This document shows, piece by piece, positions 6,337-12,232 of a stretch of DNA of 13,336 bases. A program made the translations under genes and the position numbers. Source of the DNA: Candidatus Iainarchaeum sp. (GTDB lineage Archaea; Iainarchaeota; Iainarchaeia; Iainarchaeales; GCA-2688035). The notes below the pieces were generated by a model. That model searched no databases. It was not told the DNA's origin and was given only the letters and a program-made list of their open reading frames with translations. The stretch's first letter is position 1; every line of letters begins with the position of its first letter. The stretch is from contig JAFGEM010000023.1 in the NCBI GenBank assembly GCA_016931555.1, forward strand, positions 1 through 13,336. Reading direction: 5' to 3'.

Positions 6337-7839
6337 ATGAAAAAAACCGTTATAATCCTGCTCCTGATTTTTTTTGCATTAAACTGCGCTGCAGCAGATG
6401 CAAATATAGCCCAAGAACTAGAAAAAATATTAAATCAAAAGCAGAGCCTTGACATAATATTTTTTGAACAGTGCGTTATAAGCCCCAGTTTAATAGACTG
6501 GCAGTGCAAAGCATTGGGAAATGAAATCCAGACTCTTGATGTGAATGAATCAAACACTCTGCTGAATTATGGAATTGAGGTTTACAACAGAACAAACAAG
6601 AGCATGAAAATATACTCGTTAGTGAAGAAAGATTCTTGGAAGGAAAACTCTTTTGTAATGGAATTGGAGGCTTTTGAAAAAAAGCGCGGCGATTTTTACA
6701 TTGACGTAAATTATGCGGGCAAAGAATTTGAAGAAATTGAAATCGCAGTGCTTGGCTTGTCTGAGGAAAAAAACATTAAAAAAATTATTTCAATTCAATT
6801 GGACTGGAAAGAATACGGGCTAGTGAAACAGGAGGTTTCCGGAATTGTTTTGCCGAGCATTGGAATCTCTGCGCTCGTTCTGGCAATAATGAGCATAATT
6901 GCAATAGGAATAGTTTTTTCCGGGAGAAAGCAATTGCCGCCTGAAAAGGGGGAGAAAACAAAAAACATTTTTGCAAGAATAATACTGCACCCCGGGTTTT
7001 GGGTTATTGCGCTTGCAATTGCCGCATGGGACACTGCTTATACCTTTAACAGGTATTTCAATGCAAACGATGTAAGCTATACAATAGAATCTTTTATTGT
7101 TTCAAGCGTTTTTGCAATTACTTTTCCGCTAATATTTTTGATTATAATCTGGCTTGTTGACTTTTACGAAAGAGAGCCCCTGCACTTTATAATCTCCATG
7201 TTTCTCTGGGGAATGGTTGCTGCTGCAATCTCGCTTGTCCTGAACACAGCCATAATAGGGAGCGTTGGAAGCATAGGCATACTGGGATTTATTTTCGGGG
7301 CAATTGCAATAGCGCCTTTAGTAGAGGAACTTTCAAAAGGGCTCGGGGTTTTTGCAATGTCAAAACACAGGGAAATGCAGGGCGCTTTAGACGGAATTGT
7401 ATACGGCTTTTGCATTGGGCTTGGATTTGCAGTAACAGAAAACCTTTTATATTTTACAAGATTGTCGCCCGCAATATTCGGAGGAAATCTCACAGACTGG
7501 CTCTTTGTACTGTTTTACCGCTCGCTCTTCTGCTGCCTGAGCCATGGATGGATGACTGCAACAACAGGCGGGCTGCTCGGCTATTTTAAGAGAAAAACAG
7601 GCAGCAGCAAATTGCTTTACTTCCTTACTGCCGTATCCGGAGCAATAATACTGCATGCAACTGCAAATGCAAGCATTCTCCCCGATGCAATAACATCACT
7701 AATGACAGGGAGTTATATTCCGTTCTTCAATCCACTAGTAGACACTGGACTGACACTCATATTTGCAATTGCAATATTCGGATACCTGCGCAAGGACAAG
7801 GAAAGGCTTATGGCTTTGCTCGGCAAAAAGAATAAATAG
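6337..7839 (+). CDS. PrsW-family intramembrane protease with N-terminal external domain
   Basis: This 500-residue protein belongs to the PrsW/CPBP-like superfamily of intramembrane glutamic proteases. Residues 1-20 are a signal peptide; 21-170 form a soluble, probably external domain with Cys46 and Cys57; membrane segments run from about 173. The catalytic signature is complete: APLVEELSK with Glu330-Glu331 and Lys334, DGIVYGFCIGLGFAVTEN (352-369), His403 in LSHGWMTATTGG, and His440 in ILHATANA. The best-known member, Bacillus PrsW, cleaves an anti-sigma factor. Archaea lack sigma factors, so the substrate here must differ; the membrane TPR protein encoded 10 bases upstream is an obvious candidate by context. 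The added N-terminal external domain is not part of minimal PrsW and may be a sensor (inference). ATG start; same operon as its neighbour. Confidence 0.9.
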   Translation: MKKTVIILLLIFFALNCAAADANIAQELEKILNQKQSLDIIFFEQCVISPSLIDWQCKALGNEIQTLDVNESNTLLNYGIEVYNRTNKSMKIYSLVKKDSWKENSFVMELEAFEKKRGDFYIDVNYAGKEFEEIEIAVLGLSEEKNIKKIISIQLDWKEYGLVKQEVSGIVLPSIGISALVLAIMSIIAIGIVFSGRKQLPPEKGEKTKNIFARIILHPGFWVIALAIAAWDTAYTFNRYFNANDVSYTIESFIVSSVFAITFPLIFLIIIWLVDFYEREPLHFIISMFLWGMVAAAISLVLNTAIIGSVGSIGILGFIFGAIAIAPLVEELSKGLGVFAMSKHREMQGALDGIVYGFCIGLGFAVTENLLYFTRLSPAIFGGNLTDWLFVLFYRSLFCCLSHGWMTATTGGLLGYFKRKTGSSKLLYFLTAVSGAIILHATANASILPDAITSLMTGSYIPFFNPLVDTGLTLIFAIAIFGYLRKDKERLMALLGKKNK

Positions 7840-7866
7840 ACTAAAAAGCATTGTTATTGAGATGAC

Positions 7867-8280
7867 ATGCCCCCAAAAGTAAATAGAAGGAAAAGAGAAA
7901 GAAGAAAGGGAAAAGAAAGAAGAATTCCGAACAACGGCAAAAGAATGTTCTATTTAGAGGAACCCGGCAGAGTCATTGCAGGCATTGATGAGCGCAAATC
8001 AGAAAGGCGCAGGCCCACAATAAAAAATTTTGATGAAGCAGTGAGAAAAATAATTGAACGGCACAGAGTAGCGCACGAAAAACGCAATACAAAAGTTGCA
8101 GGAACAAGGGCAAAACAGCTTGTCAGGAGATTGGATGCAACAATAGAATTGGGGGAAACACTGGCTGGACAGCAAGCCAATTCAAGCGAGCCAAATGCAA
8201 GGCAGGTTAAAGCACATCTTGAAAGGCAGGTTAGATGGCTGCGCGAAAAAAGAAGAGAATATGAAAGAATGGCCTACTAA
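7867..8280 (+). CDS. Small very basic hypothetical protein, last gene of the PrsW operon
   Basis: This 137-residue protein is not one I recognise. Residues 1-20 are dominated by Arg/Lys (NRRKRERRKGKERR), a short non-polar patch follows (MFYLEEPGRVIAGI, 27-40), then a second Arg-rich segment (DERKSERRRP). The last 85 residues are helical and charge-rich (AVRKIIERHRVAHEKR; HLERQVRWLREKRREYERM). The two Arg-rich segments flanking the hydrophobic patch look like an internal repeat of an ERRK-type motif. No membrane segment, Cys or catalytic motif is present. ATG 7867 lies 27 bases after the prsW-like stop, so co-transcription is likely. It converges with the lipid reductase gene (5-base gap). RNA or DNA binding is a guess from charge. 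Confidence 0.7.
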   Translation: MPPKVNRRKRERRKGKERRIPNNGKRMFYLEEPGRVIAGIDERKSERRRPTIKNFDEAVRKIIERHRVAHEKRNTKVAGTRAKQLVRRLDATIELGETLAGQQANSSEPNARQVKAHLERQVRWLREKRREYERMAY

Positions 8281-8285
8281 AAAAA

Positions 8286-9485
8286 CTATTTCAAATACTT
8301 TAACATTAGCTTTGCCAGTCCCGGCCTCTGCACAAGCTTTTTTCCGAACAAAACAAGCTTTGTTTTCTTGTCCATGTCAGCAGAAGAGATTTTTAGCACG
8401 TCTTCAACAGTAACAGATTTAACCAAATATTCAAAATCCTCATCAGAAAGCTTTTCAAGCAACAAGCGCACTCTCAAGCGCTTCTTTAAGGAATCTCCTC
8501 TCTCCAAATACCATTTCTTGTTGTATTGTGAAAGGAATTTTTCAGAGTAATCCCCTTTTTTTACTGCCTCTGCAATTACATTTGCGGCAATATAACCTGC
8601 TTCCATTGCAATTCCAATTCCGCCCCCATGCACTGGGTCAACCTGATGCGCTGCATCTCCAACAACAACAAGATTGTCCTTAACCATGTTCTCCAAAAAA
8701 CCGCCGACAGGAATAATTCCAGCGTTAACCTCTACAACAGAGCCTTTTGCCAGGCCAGGGTGCGAGGCAATAAACTTGTCCAAATATTCTTTCGCAGTCT
8801 TTTTTTCAGCACCGCCAATTCCAATCCCAACATTGGCAGTGTTCTTCCTCTTGGGAAAAATCCACACGTAACCGCGAGGCGCAACATTGTTCCCAAAAAA
8901 AAGGTTGATGTTCTCTGCAGGATAACCGTCAATATTTGTCATTTCATACTGGTATCCGGAATCAACATCAATTAGCTTGTTGCTTGTCTCTAACCCAAGA
9001 AAGCGTGCAATGCGCGAATCAATTCCATCCGCTGCTACAACCAATGGAGCGGAATAAGTTTTCTCCTCTCCCATTTCATTAACAGCGAGAGTGACAGAGT
9101 TATTTTTGCGCTCTGCACGAATAACATCTGACTTCATTTTTAATACAGCGCCTTTTGATGCTGCCTCAATTGCAAGGTGCTTTTCAAACATTTTCCTCTC
9201 CAAAACATAGCCCTGCGGGCCTTTGGATTTCAGGGAAATGCTTTCCATGCTTGGGGCAAAAAGGCTTGCCCCCTCAATTTTTTGGACAGCCCATTCAGGG
9301 TTGGGAGTTAAACCAAGGCGCTTAAACCACGAGTTTCCCAATCCCTCAGCGCATCTTTTTGGCGTTCCAATTTCCTGCTTCCTGTCCAATCCAAGCACTT
9401 TGATTCCTTTCTCAGAGAGCTTGTTGCAAACAGCCAAGCCTGCAGGCCCCAATCCAACAACAATAACACCAAATTTTGACTCCAT
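8286..9485 (-). CDS. Geranylgeranyl reductase family protein (digeranylgeranylglycerophospholipid reductase)
   Basis: This FAD enzyme of the GGR family reduces the double bonds of geranylgeranyl chains in archaeal ether lipids. Counting from ATG 9485 (399 residues; a TTG at 9494 is the alternative), the Rossmann FAD motif GLGPAG lies at 11-16 and the ribose-binding acidic residue follows in LGLDRK. The conserved KRCAEGL (43-49) with its Cys comes next, then YVLERKMFEKHL (93-104), ADGIDS, the substrate-pocket motif PRGYVWIFPK, and GDAAHQVDPVHGGGIG (276-291), the second FAD motif. All family landmarks are in order and the length is normal. A two-cluster ferredoxin gene lies just upstream on the same strand; in Methanosarcina an adjacent ferredoxin is known to supply electrons to GGR. 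The two genes are probably an operon. Confidence 0.92.
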   Translation of the reverse strand: MESKFGVIVVGLGPAGLAVCNKLSEKGIKVLGLDRKQEIGTPKRCAEGLGNSWFKRLGLTPNPEWAVQKIEGASLFAPSMESISLKSKGPQGYVLERKMFEKHLAIEAASKGAVLKMKSDVIRAERKNNSVTLAVNEMGEEKTYSAPLVVAADGIDSRIARFLGLETSNKLIDVDSGYQYEMTNIDGYPAENINLFFGNNVAPRGYVWIFPKRKNTANVGIGIGGAEKKTAKEYLDKFIASHPGLAKGSVVEVNAGIIPVGGFLENMVKDNLVVVGDAAHQVDPVHGGGIGIAMEAGYIAANVIAEAVKKGDYSEKFLSQYNKKWYLERGDSLKKRLRVRLLLEKLSDEDFEYLVKSVTVEDVLKISSADMDKKTKLVLFGKKLVQRPGLAKLMLKYLK

Positions 9486-9530
9486 AAAAACCAACTTTGC
9501 ATTAGAACAAATTCCTGTTCGCCAAACAAA

Positions 9531-9719
9531 TCACTTTTTAAGCTCCCTGTCCAAAACATTTGCCCCTACAGGGCATATTAGAACACAGGCATTGCAGTTA
9601 ATGCATTTTGAGTTATCAACCACAATCCTTGTTTCATCAAGCTTTAAGGCAGCTACTGGGCAAAGGCCTACACAGCCGCCGCAGTAAAGGCATTTTTTTG
9701 AATCGTTCTTTATACCCAT
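9531..9719 (-). CDS. 2[4Fe-4S] ferredoxin, probable electron donor for geranylgeranyl reductase
   Basis: The protein is 62 residues from ATG 9719; a frame from TTG 9731 would add MCIF and is less likely. Two classical CxxCxxCxxxCP motifs are complete: Cys10/13/16/20 (KCLYCGGCVGLCP) and Cys39/42/45/49 (KCINCNACVLICP), each binding one low-potential [4Fe-4S] cluster with the exchanged fourth Cys. The size is that of a clostridial-type ferredoxin with nothing added. The lipid reductase gene begins 45 bases after its stop (ATG 9485), and this pairing is known in other archaea, so its likely partner is that enzyme. The upstream region (9720-9857) is extremely A/T-rich; a TATA-like TTTTAATTTAA read on the minus strand at 9748-9758 could drive a near-leaderless transcript. 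Confidence 0.93.
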   Translation of the reverse strand: MGIKNDSKKCLYCGGCVGLCPVAALKLDETRIVVDNSKCINCNACVLICPVGANVLDRELKK

Positions 9720-9857
9720 AAAAATACACAAAAAAGCAATTTTTTTTTAAATTAAAATTTTTTTGGACTAATTATGAATTAAATTGGATTAGGATTATTA
9801 ATAAAAAAACAATTAAAAAGGCTTATTTTAGGCAAAAAAAATTTAAATGTGGTTAAA

Positions 9858-10031
9858 ATGTGCCTTGCAATACCCGGAAAAATTGTTAAGCTTAAAGAAA
9901 ATGGAAAAACCGCAATAGTGGATTACGGAACCGAAAGGAGAGAGGCAGGCAACATTATAGGTGCAAAAATAGGCGACAATGTAATTGTACAGCACAAGCT
10001 AGTTGTGGAAAAAATTTACGGAGAAGAATAA
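9858..10031 (+). CDS. HypC/HupF-like hydrogenase-maturation chaperone homologue, very short
   Basis: The start is set at ATG 9858, not GTG 9849, because HypC proteins begin Met-Cys: the Cys exposed after Met removal holds the Fe(CN)2CO ligand unit and contacts the hydrogenase large subunit. The 57-residue protein opens MCLAIPGKIVKLKENGKTA, an excellent match to the family, and has the VDYGTERRE and IGDNVIV strands of the OB-like fold. It is much shorter than typical HypC (75-95 residues), ending at the last strand. The usual V-H-x-G-F segment after GD-V is changed to VQHKLVVEKI, so the His is shifted by one and Gly-Phe are lost. No HypA, B, D, E, F or hydrogenase gene is in view. A DUF6390-like gene lies 1.5 kb away on the other strand. 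Function could be HypC proper or a derived metal/ligand chaperone. Confidence 0.82.
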   Translation: MCLAIPGKIVKLKENGKTAIVDYGTERREAGNIIGAKIGDNVIVQHKLVVEKIYGEE

Positions 10032-10055
10032 CTGTATCCGAAAAACCCACGCAAA

Positions 10056-10079
10056 GTGCAAGTCAGGGAGGCGGGAATC
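10056..10079 (+). repeat. 24-nt direct repeat, left copy, before the AbrB-PIN module
   Basis: This stretch starts GTGCAAGTCA and ends GGGAGGCGGGAATC. It differs from 10901-10924 at only two positions (22 of 24 identical). Together the copies bracket the AbrB-PIN toxin-antitoxin module. The left copy begins 24 bases after the HypC-like stop. Confidence 0.7.
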
Positions 10080-10121
10080 TGCTTATTTTTGTTGGCAATC
10101 AAGGAATAGCGGAAACCCGCC
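10070..10121 (+). other. Potential stem-loop downstream of the HypC-like gene
   Basis: GGCGGG (10070-10075), the end of the left repeat copy, can pair perfectly with CCCGCC (10116-10121), enclosing a 40-base loop. A second small inverted repeat, GGTTTT/AAAACC, follows at 10129-10145. The region 10032-10179 otherwise holds no reading frame that I would support. It may act as a 3' end structure or be part of a mobile unit; no known RNA family is recognised. Confidence 0.35.
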
Positions 10122-10179
10122 ATAACTAGGTTTTAAAACAAAACCACGGCTTTTTCATTTAACGGGGAAAATAGGATTA

Positions 10180-10206
10180 TTCTTACTTGTAAGAAAATCT
10201 TATATA
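10180..10206 (+). promoter_or_regulatory. Operator palindrome and TATA box of the AbrB-PIN module
   Basis: A perfect 7-bp inverted repeat with a 2-base centre (TTCTTAC-TT-GTAAGAA, 10180-10195) abuts the TATA element CTTATATA (10199-10206). It covers the BRE position, so a protein bound there would block TFB. This is the expected arrangement for autoregulation by the AbrB-type antitoxin, alone or with its toxin. Confidence 0.6.
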
Positions 10207-10228
10207 CTGGTTGGCGCATTATTTGTAT

Positions 10229-10236
10229 GAGGTGAT
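10229..10236 (+). promoter_or_regulatory. Consensus Shine-Dalgarno site of the AbrB-type antitoxin
   Basis: GAGGTGAT is a full match to the archaeal anti-Shine-Dalgarno sequence, 3 bases before ATG 10240. It is the strongest ribosome binding site in the window, suiting an antitoxin that must outproduce its toxin. Confidence 0.7.
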
Positions 10237-10239
10237 TTA

Positions 10240-10488
10240 ATGCGGCAGACTGTTGAAACAACCAAAATGTCCACCAAAGGCCAGGTAATAATCCCAAAAG
10301 AAACAAGGGAATTCACTGACAGCAAGCCAGAAACAATTTTTACAGTGTTCCCTCTCAGCAGGGAAATCATTGTGCTAAAAAAGCTTGACAAGGAAAAGGT
10401 TGTTGCAGAATTCAGGGCGGTTAGAGCGAAAGTGAAAAACAAGCTTTCTGAGGCAGAAGTTAATGAAATCATTCACAAATCAAGATAA
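10240..10488 (+). CDS. AbrB/MazE/SpoVT-type antitoxin
   Basis: This is an 82-residue protein. Residues 6-50 are a swapped-hairpin AbrB DNA-binding domain: TTKMSTKGQVIIPKETREF is the family signature, followed by the closing strands TIFTVFPLSREIIVLKKL. The usual Gly-Asp turn of the second hairpin (as in LKPGDKV) is replaced by SKPETIF. The C-terminal 30 residues (KEKVVAEFRAVRAKVKNKL) form a charged helix, the usual region that wraps the toxin. The PIN toxin gene overlaps its end by 26 bases, so translation is coupled. The protein is expected to neutralise the PIN nuclease and to repress its own operon through the palindrome at 10180-10195. Confidence 0.9.
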   Translation: MRQTVETTKMSTKGQVIIPKETREFTDSKPETIFTVFPLSREIIVLKKLDKEKVVAEFRAVRAKVKNKLSEAEVNEIIHKSR

Positions 10489-10891
10489 GCCAAAAGTTGT
10501 GCTGGACACAAACATAGTTGTTTCCGCGCTAATTGCAAAAGAAGGCGCGCCAGCAAAAATCTTCGAAAAGCTAATTCTCACAGAGATTGAAAATTACACA
10601 AACAAAGAAATAATCCAAGAGCTCAAAGAAGTCCTCAAGAGGCATGAAATAACCAAAAGAACAACCAAAAAAGCGAGAGACTTTACCCTCAAACAATATC
10701 TGAACAACTCAATACAAATTGCAACAAAAACAAAAGTAAAAGCTGTTGAACACGAATCAGACAACAAATTCATCGAAACAGCCCTGGAAGCAAATGCAGA
10801 GCATATTATTACAGGAGACCGGCACTTGCTGAAAGTTGGAGAATTCCAAAAAATAAAAATAATTAGAGCCAAAGAATTCCTGCAAAAATAG
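10463..10891 (+). CDS. PIN-domain toxin (VapC-like, COG1569-type)
   Basis: This 142-residue protein is a complete PIN nuclease domain. The acidic metal-binding residues are all visible: Asp15 in VVLDTNIVVSAL, Glu53 in IIQELKEVL, Asp100 in ESDNKFIETALEA, and Asp119 in HIITGDRHLL. It closes with the usual edge strand and helix (KIKIIRAKEFL). PIN toxins are Mg/Mn-dependent ribonucleases that cut tRNA, rRNA or mRNA; the target here cannot be read from sequence. It starts inside the antitoxin gene (26-base overlap), a standard module layout with the antitoxin first. Pairing of a COG1569-type PIN with an AbrB-type antitoxin is a known combination. Nothing suggests inactivation. The right copy of the 24-nt repeat begins 10 bases after its stop. 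Confidence 0.92.
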   Translation: MKSFTNQDKPKVVLDTNIVVSALIAKEGAPAKIFEKLILTEIENYTNKEIIQELKEVLKRHEITKRTTKKARDFTLKQYLNNSIQIATKTKVKAVEHESDNKFIETALEANAEHIITGDRHLLKVGEFQKIKIIRAKEFLQK

Positions 10892-10900
10892 GAGGCCCGC

Positions 10901-10924
10901 GTGCAAATCCGGGAGGCGGGAATC
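10901..10924 (+). repeat. 24-nt direct repeat, right copy, after the AbrB-PIN module
   Basis: This copy starts GTGCAAATCC and ends GGGAGGCGGGAATC, with 22 of 24 positions identical to 10056-10079. Centre-to-centre distance is 845 bases. It is preceded by CCCGC, which can pair with GCGGG inside the repeat. Confidence 0.7.
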
Positions 10925-10938
10925 AACAGATTCACGCC
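10915..10938 (+). other. Potential hairpin between the two toxin-antitoxin modules
   Basis: GGCG (10915-10918) pairs with CGCC (10935-10938) and GAATC (10920-10924) pairs with GATTC (10929-10933) around an AACA tetraloop, with one G/A mismatch between the helices. It uses the 3' half of the right repeat copy. Its position just after the PIN stop fits a transcript-end structure, though there is no U tract directly after it. Confidence 0.4.
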
Positions 10939-10960
10939 GACCAAAAGCATTTTAATTCCG

Positions 10961-10990
10961 TATTAACATTATATTAATGTGATGTTAATA
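10961..10990 (+). promoter_or_regulatory. Nested palindromic operator/promoter of the DUF2683-RelE module
   Basis: Two inverted repeats share one centre region: an outer perfect 9-bp pair (TATTAACAT at 10961-10969, ATGTTAATA at 10982-10990) and an inner perfect 6-bp pair (ACATTA-TAT-TAATGT, 10966-10980). The inner one contains the TATA-like ATTATATTAA. The outer arm ends on the first base of the antitoxin ATG. A GTGAT at 10979-10983 may be the ribosome binding site. A dimer or tetramer of the antitoxin could occlude promoter and start together. Confidence 0.55.
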
Positions 10991-11232
10991 TGCCCACTGC
11001 GATTGTAAAACTTGATGAGGAAGCCAACAAAGTGATTAATATTGTCAAGGCAAAGTATGGTTTGAACGACAAAAGTGCAGCCATAAACAAAATGGCTCTT
11101 GAATATGAGCATCAGCTGCTTGAACCAGAGTTAAGGCCAGAGTACGTTGATAAGCTGAAAAAAATAAAGAAAGAAAAAGCTATTCCTGTGAAAGATATTG
11201 ACAAGTACTTTGAAGACCTTAAAAAGAGATGA
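10990..11232 (+). CDS. DUF2683-type antitoxin (ribbon-helix-helix-like)
   Basis: This 80-residue protein opens MPTAIVKLDEEANKVINIVK, then AKYGLNDKSAAINKM and LEPELRPEYVDKLKKI, the recognisable pattern of the archaeal DUF2683 family. The first strand followed by two helices fits a ribbon-helix-helix DNA-binding dimer, and the basic C-terminal helix (VKDIDKYFEDLKKR) would contact the toxin. Members are usually found beside RelE-type toxins, as here: the next gene starts within the stop codon (ATGA overlap), so translation is coupled. It probably binds the nested palindrome covering its own promoter. The protein is complete, and no other function is suggested. Confidence 0.87.
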   Translation: MPTAIVKLDEEANKVINIVKAKYGLNDKSAAINKMALEYEHQLLEPELRPEYVDKLKKIKKEKAIPVKDIDKYFEDLKKR

Positions 11233-11504
11233 TGAATCTGGCTTACTCTCTAAAAAGAAAGCCACATTTGGACAAAGTGTTTTCCAAAATAGCAAAGAAA
11301 GACCCAATTCAACTCCAAGCAATTTGGAAAAAAATAAAACAAGTTTTAGAAGACCCGCACAGGTTTAAACCGTTAAGTGCAACAATGAAAAACAAAAGAA
11401 GAGTGCACATTTACAAATCCTTTGTATTGGTTTACGAGATTCACGAAAAGGAAAAAATCGTCGAGCTTTGGGATTATGACCACCATGACAACATCTACAA
11501 ATAA
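11229..11504 (+). CDS. RelE/ParE-family toxin
   Basis: This is a 91-residue protein with the compact RelE/YafQ fold. An N-terminal strand and helical hairpin (LKRKPHLDKVFSKIAKKDP, then LQAIWKKIKQVLEDP) lead to the Pro-His-Arg-Phe-Lys-Pro-Leu turn. The strand RRVHIYKSFVLVYEI and the C-terminal ELWDYDHHDNIYK, whose conserved DHHD-x-x-Y-ending is typical of the archaeal/bacterial mRNA-interferase subgroup, complete the domain. RelE toxins cut mRNA in the ribosomal A site; ParE relatives hit gyrase. The Arg and His residues here favour the RNase type. ATG 11229 is preferred; a second ATG follows directly at 11232. The gene ends 2 bases from the stop of the convergent DUF6390-like gene. Confidence 0.88.
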   Translation: MMNLAYSLKRKPHLDKVFSKIAKKDPIQLQAIWKKIKQVLEDPHRFKPLSATMKNKRRVHIYKSFVLVYEIHEKEKIVELWDYDHHDNIYK

Positions 11505-11506
11505 AG

Positions 11507-12232
11507 TCAGAGTAACTTGTTCTCGCCCTCAATATTCTGCAGAGTGTATTTTCTCAGTTTTTTGAATTCGCTTGTTTCAAGGATTTGAATTGCGTTGCCC
11601 CAGTGCACTGAAACAACATCTCCAAGCCGAGGCTTTAGATTGAATGGGTTTTCAAGCGCCCTGAATTTCTGGTCCAAAACAAACTTTCCATTTAAAAGTT
11701 CTAACTCTGCAGCCCGCGCCTTTAGCTTGCCGTTTTTTGCAATGCTTTCTGCCTTTGCCCATAGGATCATGCAATGAGAAAGATTGTCTACAAGCGGCTT
11801 GAGTTTGGGAGTAATAAAATTCACATGAAGCACGTGAAGAGAATGATGCGGAAGCATGTTCACAGGCAGTGAAGATGCTTTTTCCTCTGCAAGCTTTTGC
11901 GGCAAACCAAAATTTTGGAGAGAGAGAATTGTTTTTTGAATTTCCCTGCGCTCAATGTTTTCAAGCAAAGAGTTCCCAATCCAATACGCTTCCACAACAT
12001 CGAAATCATAAGCTTGTTTTGAATTTTCCGTGGCAATTAATTCTAGGTAAGAGTGCAGGCCAAAAAAAGTGTCTAACAGTTCTTTTATGCGCGGCATTTT
12101 TTCCTCTGAAGGCGCCCTAATAAAATCGCAAAGCTCGCTGTGCGCGTTTTCTTGGCCGCAGTAACCAAGCGTATTTGTAATTAGAGCGTACTTGCAGCAA
12201 AAAACCAGAGCATCAAGCTCAGTGTTTGACAA
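11507..12232 (-). CDS. DUF6390-like protein
   Basis: This is a 241-residue protein from TTG 12232, chosen because it gives MSNTELDALVFCCKYALITN and only a 14-base overlap with the upstream gene; TTG 12280 would add 16 residues. No ATG is available near the N-terminus. I recognise the pattern of the DUF6390 family: CKYAL, then NTLGYCG (20-26), FFGLHSYLELIA, VEAYWIGN (80-87), the His-rich PHHSLHVLHVNF (128-139) and a C-terminal GDVVSVHWGNAIQIL (204-218). In bacteria I recall this family near [NiFe]-hydrogenase and HypC genes. The last motif resembles the GD-x-V-x-V-H strand of HypC itself. Conserved His and Cys suggest metal or ligand handling, but the biochemical role is unknown. A HypC-like gene lies across the two toxin-antitoxin modules. 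Confidence 0.72.
   Translation of the reverse strand: MSNTELDALVFCCKYALITNTLGYCGQENAHSELCDFIRAPSEEKMPRIKELLDTFFGLHSYLELIATENSKQAYDFDVVEAYWIGNSLLENIERREIQKTILSLQNFGLPQKLAEEKASSLPVNMLPHHSLHVLHVNFITPKLKPLVDNLSHCMILWAKAESIAKNGKLKARAAELELLNGKFVLDQKFRALENPFNLKPRLGDVVSVHWGNAIQILETSEFKKLRKYTLQNIEGENKLL

Noticed and set aside
10070..10121. Box H/ACA or C/D guide RNA between the HypC-like gene and the AbrB module
   Set aside because: No convincing C/D boxes, K-turn or ACA box at the expected distance from the stem; only the GGCGGG/CCCGCC stem is supported.
10897..10945. Possible tRNA remnant: GTGCAAATCC looks like a T-loop and the segment ends in GACCA
   Set aside because: The flanking five bases do not pair as a T-stem, no acceptor-stem partner exists at the right distance, and no anticodon arm can be drawn.
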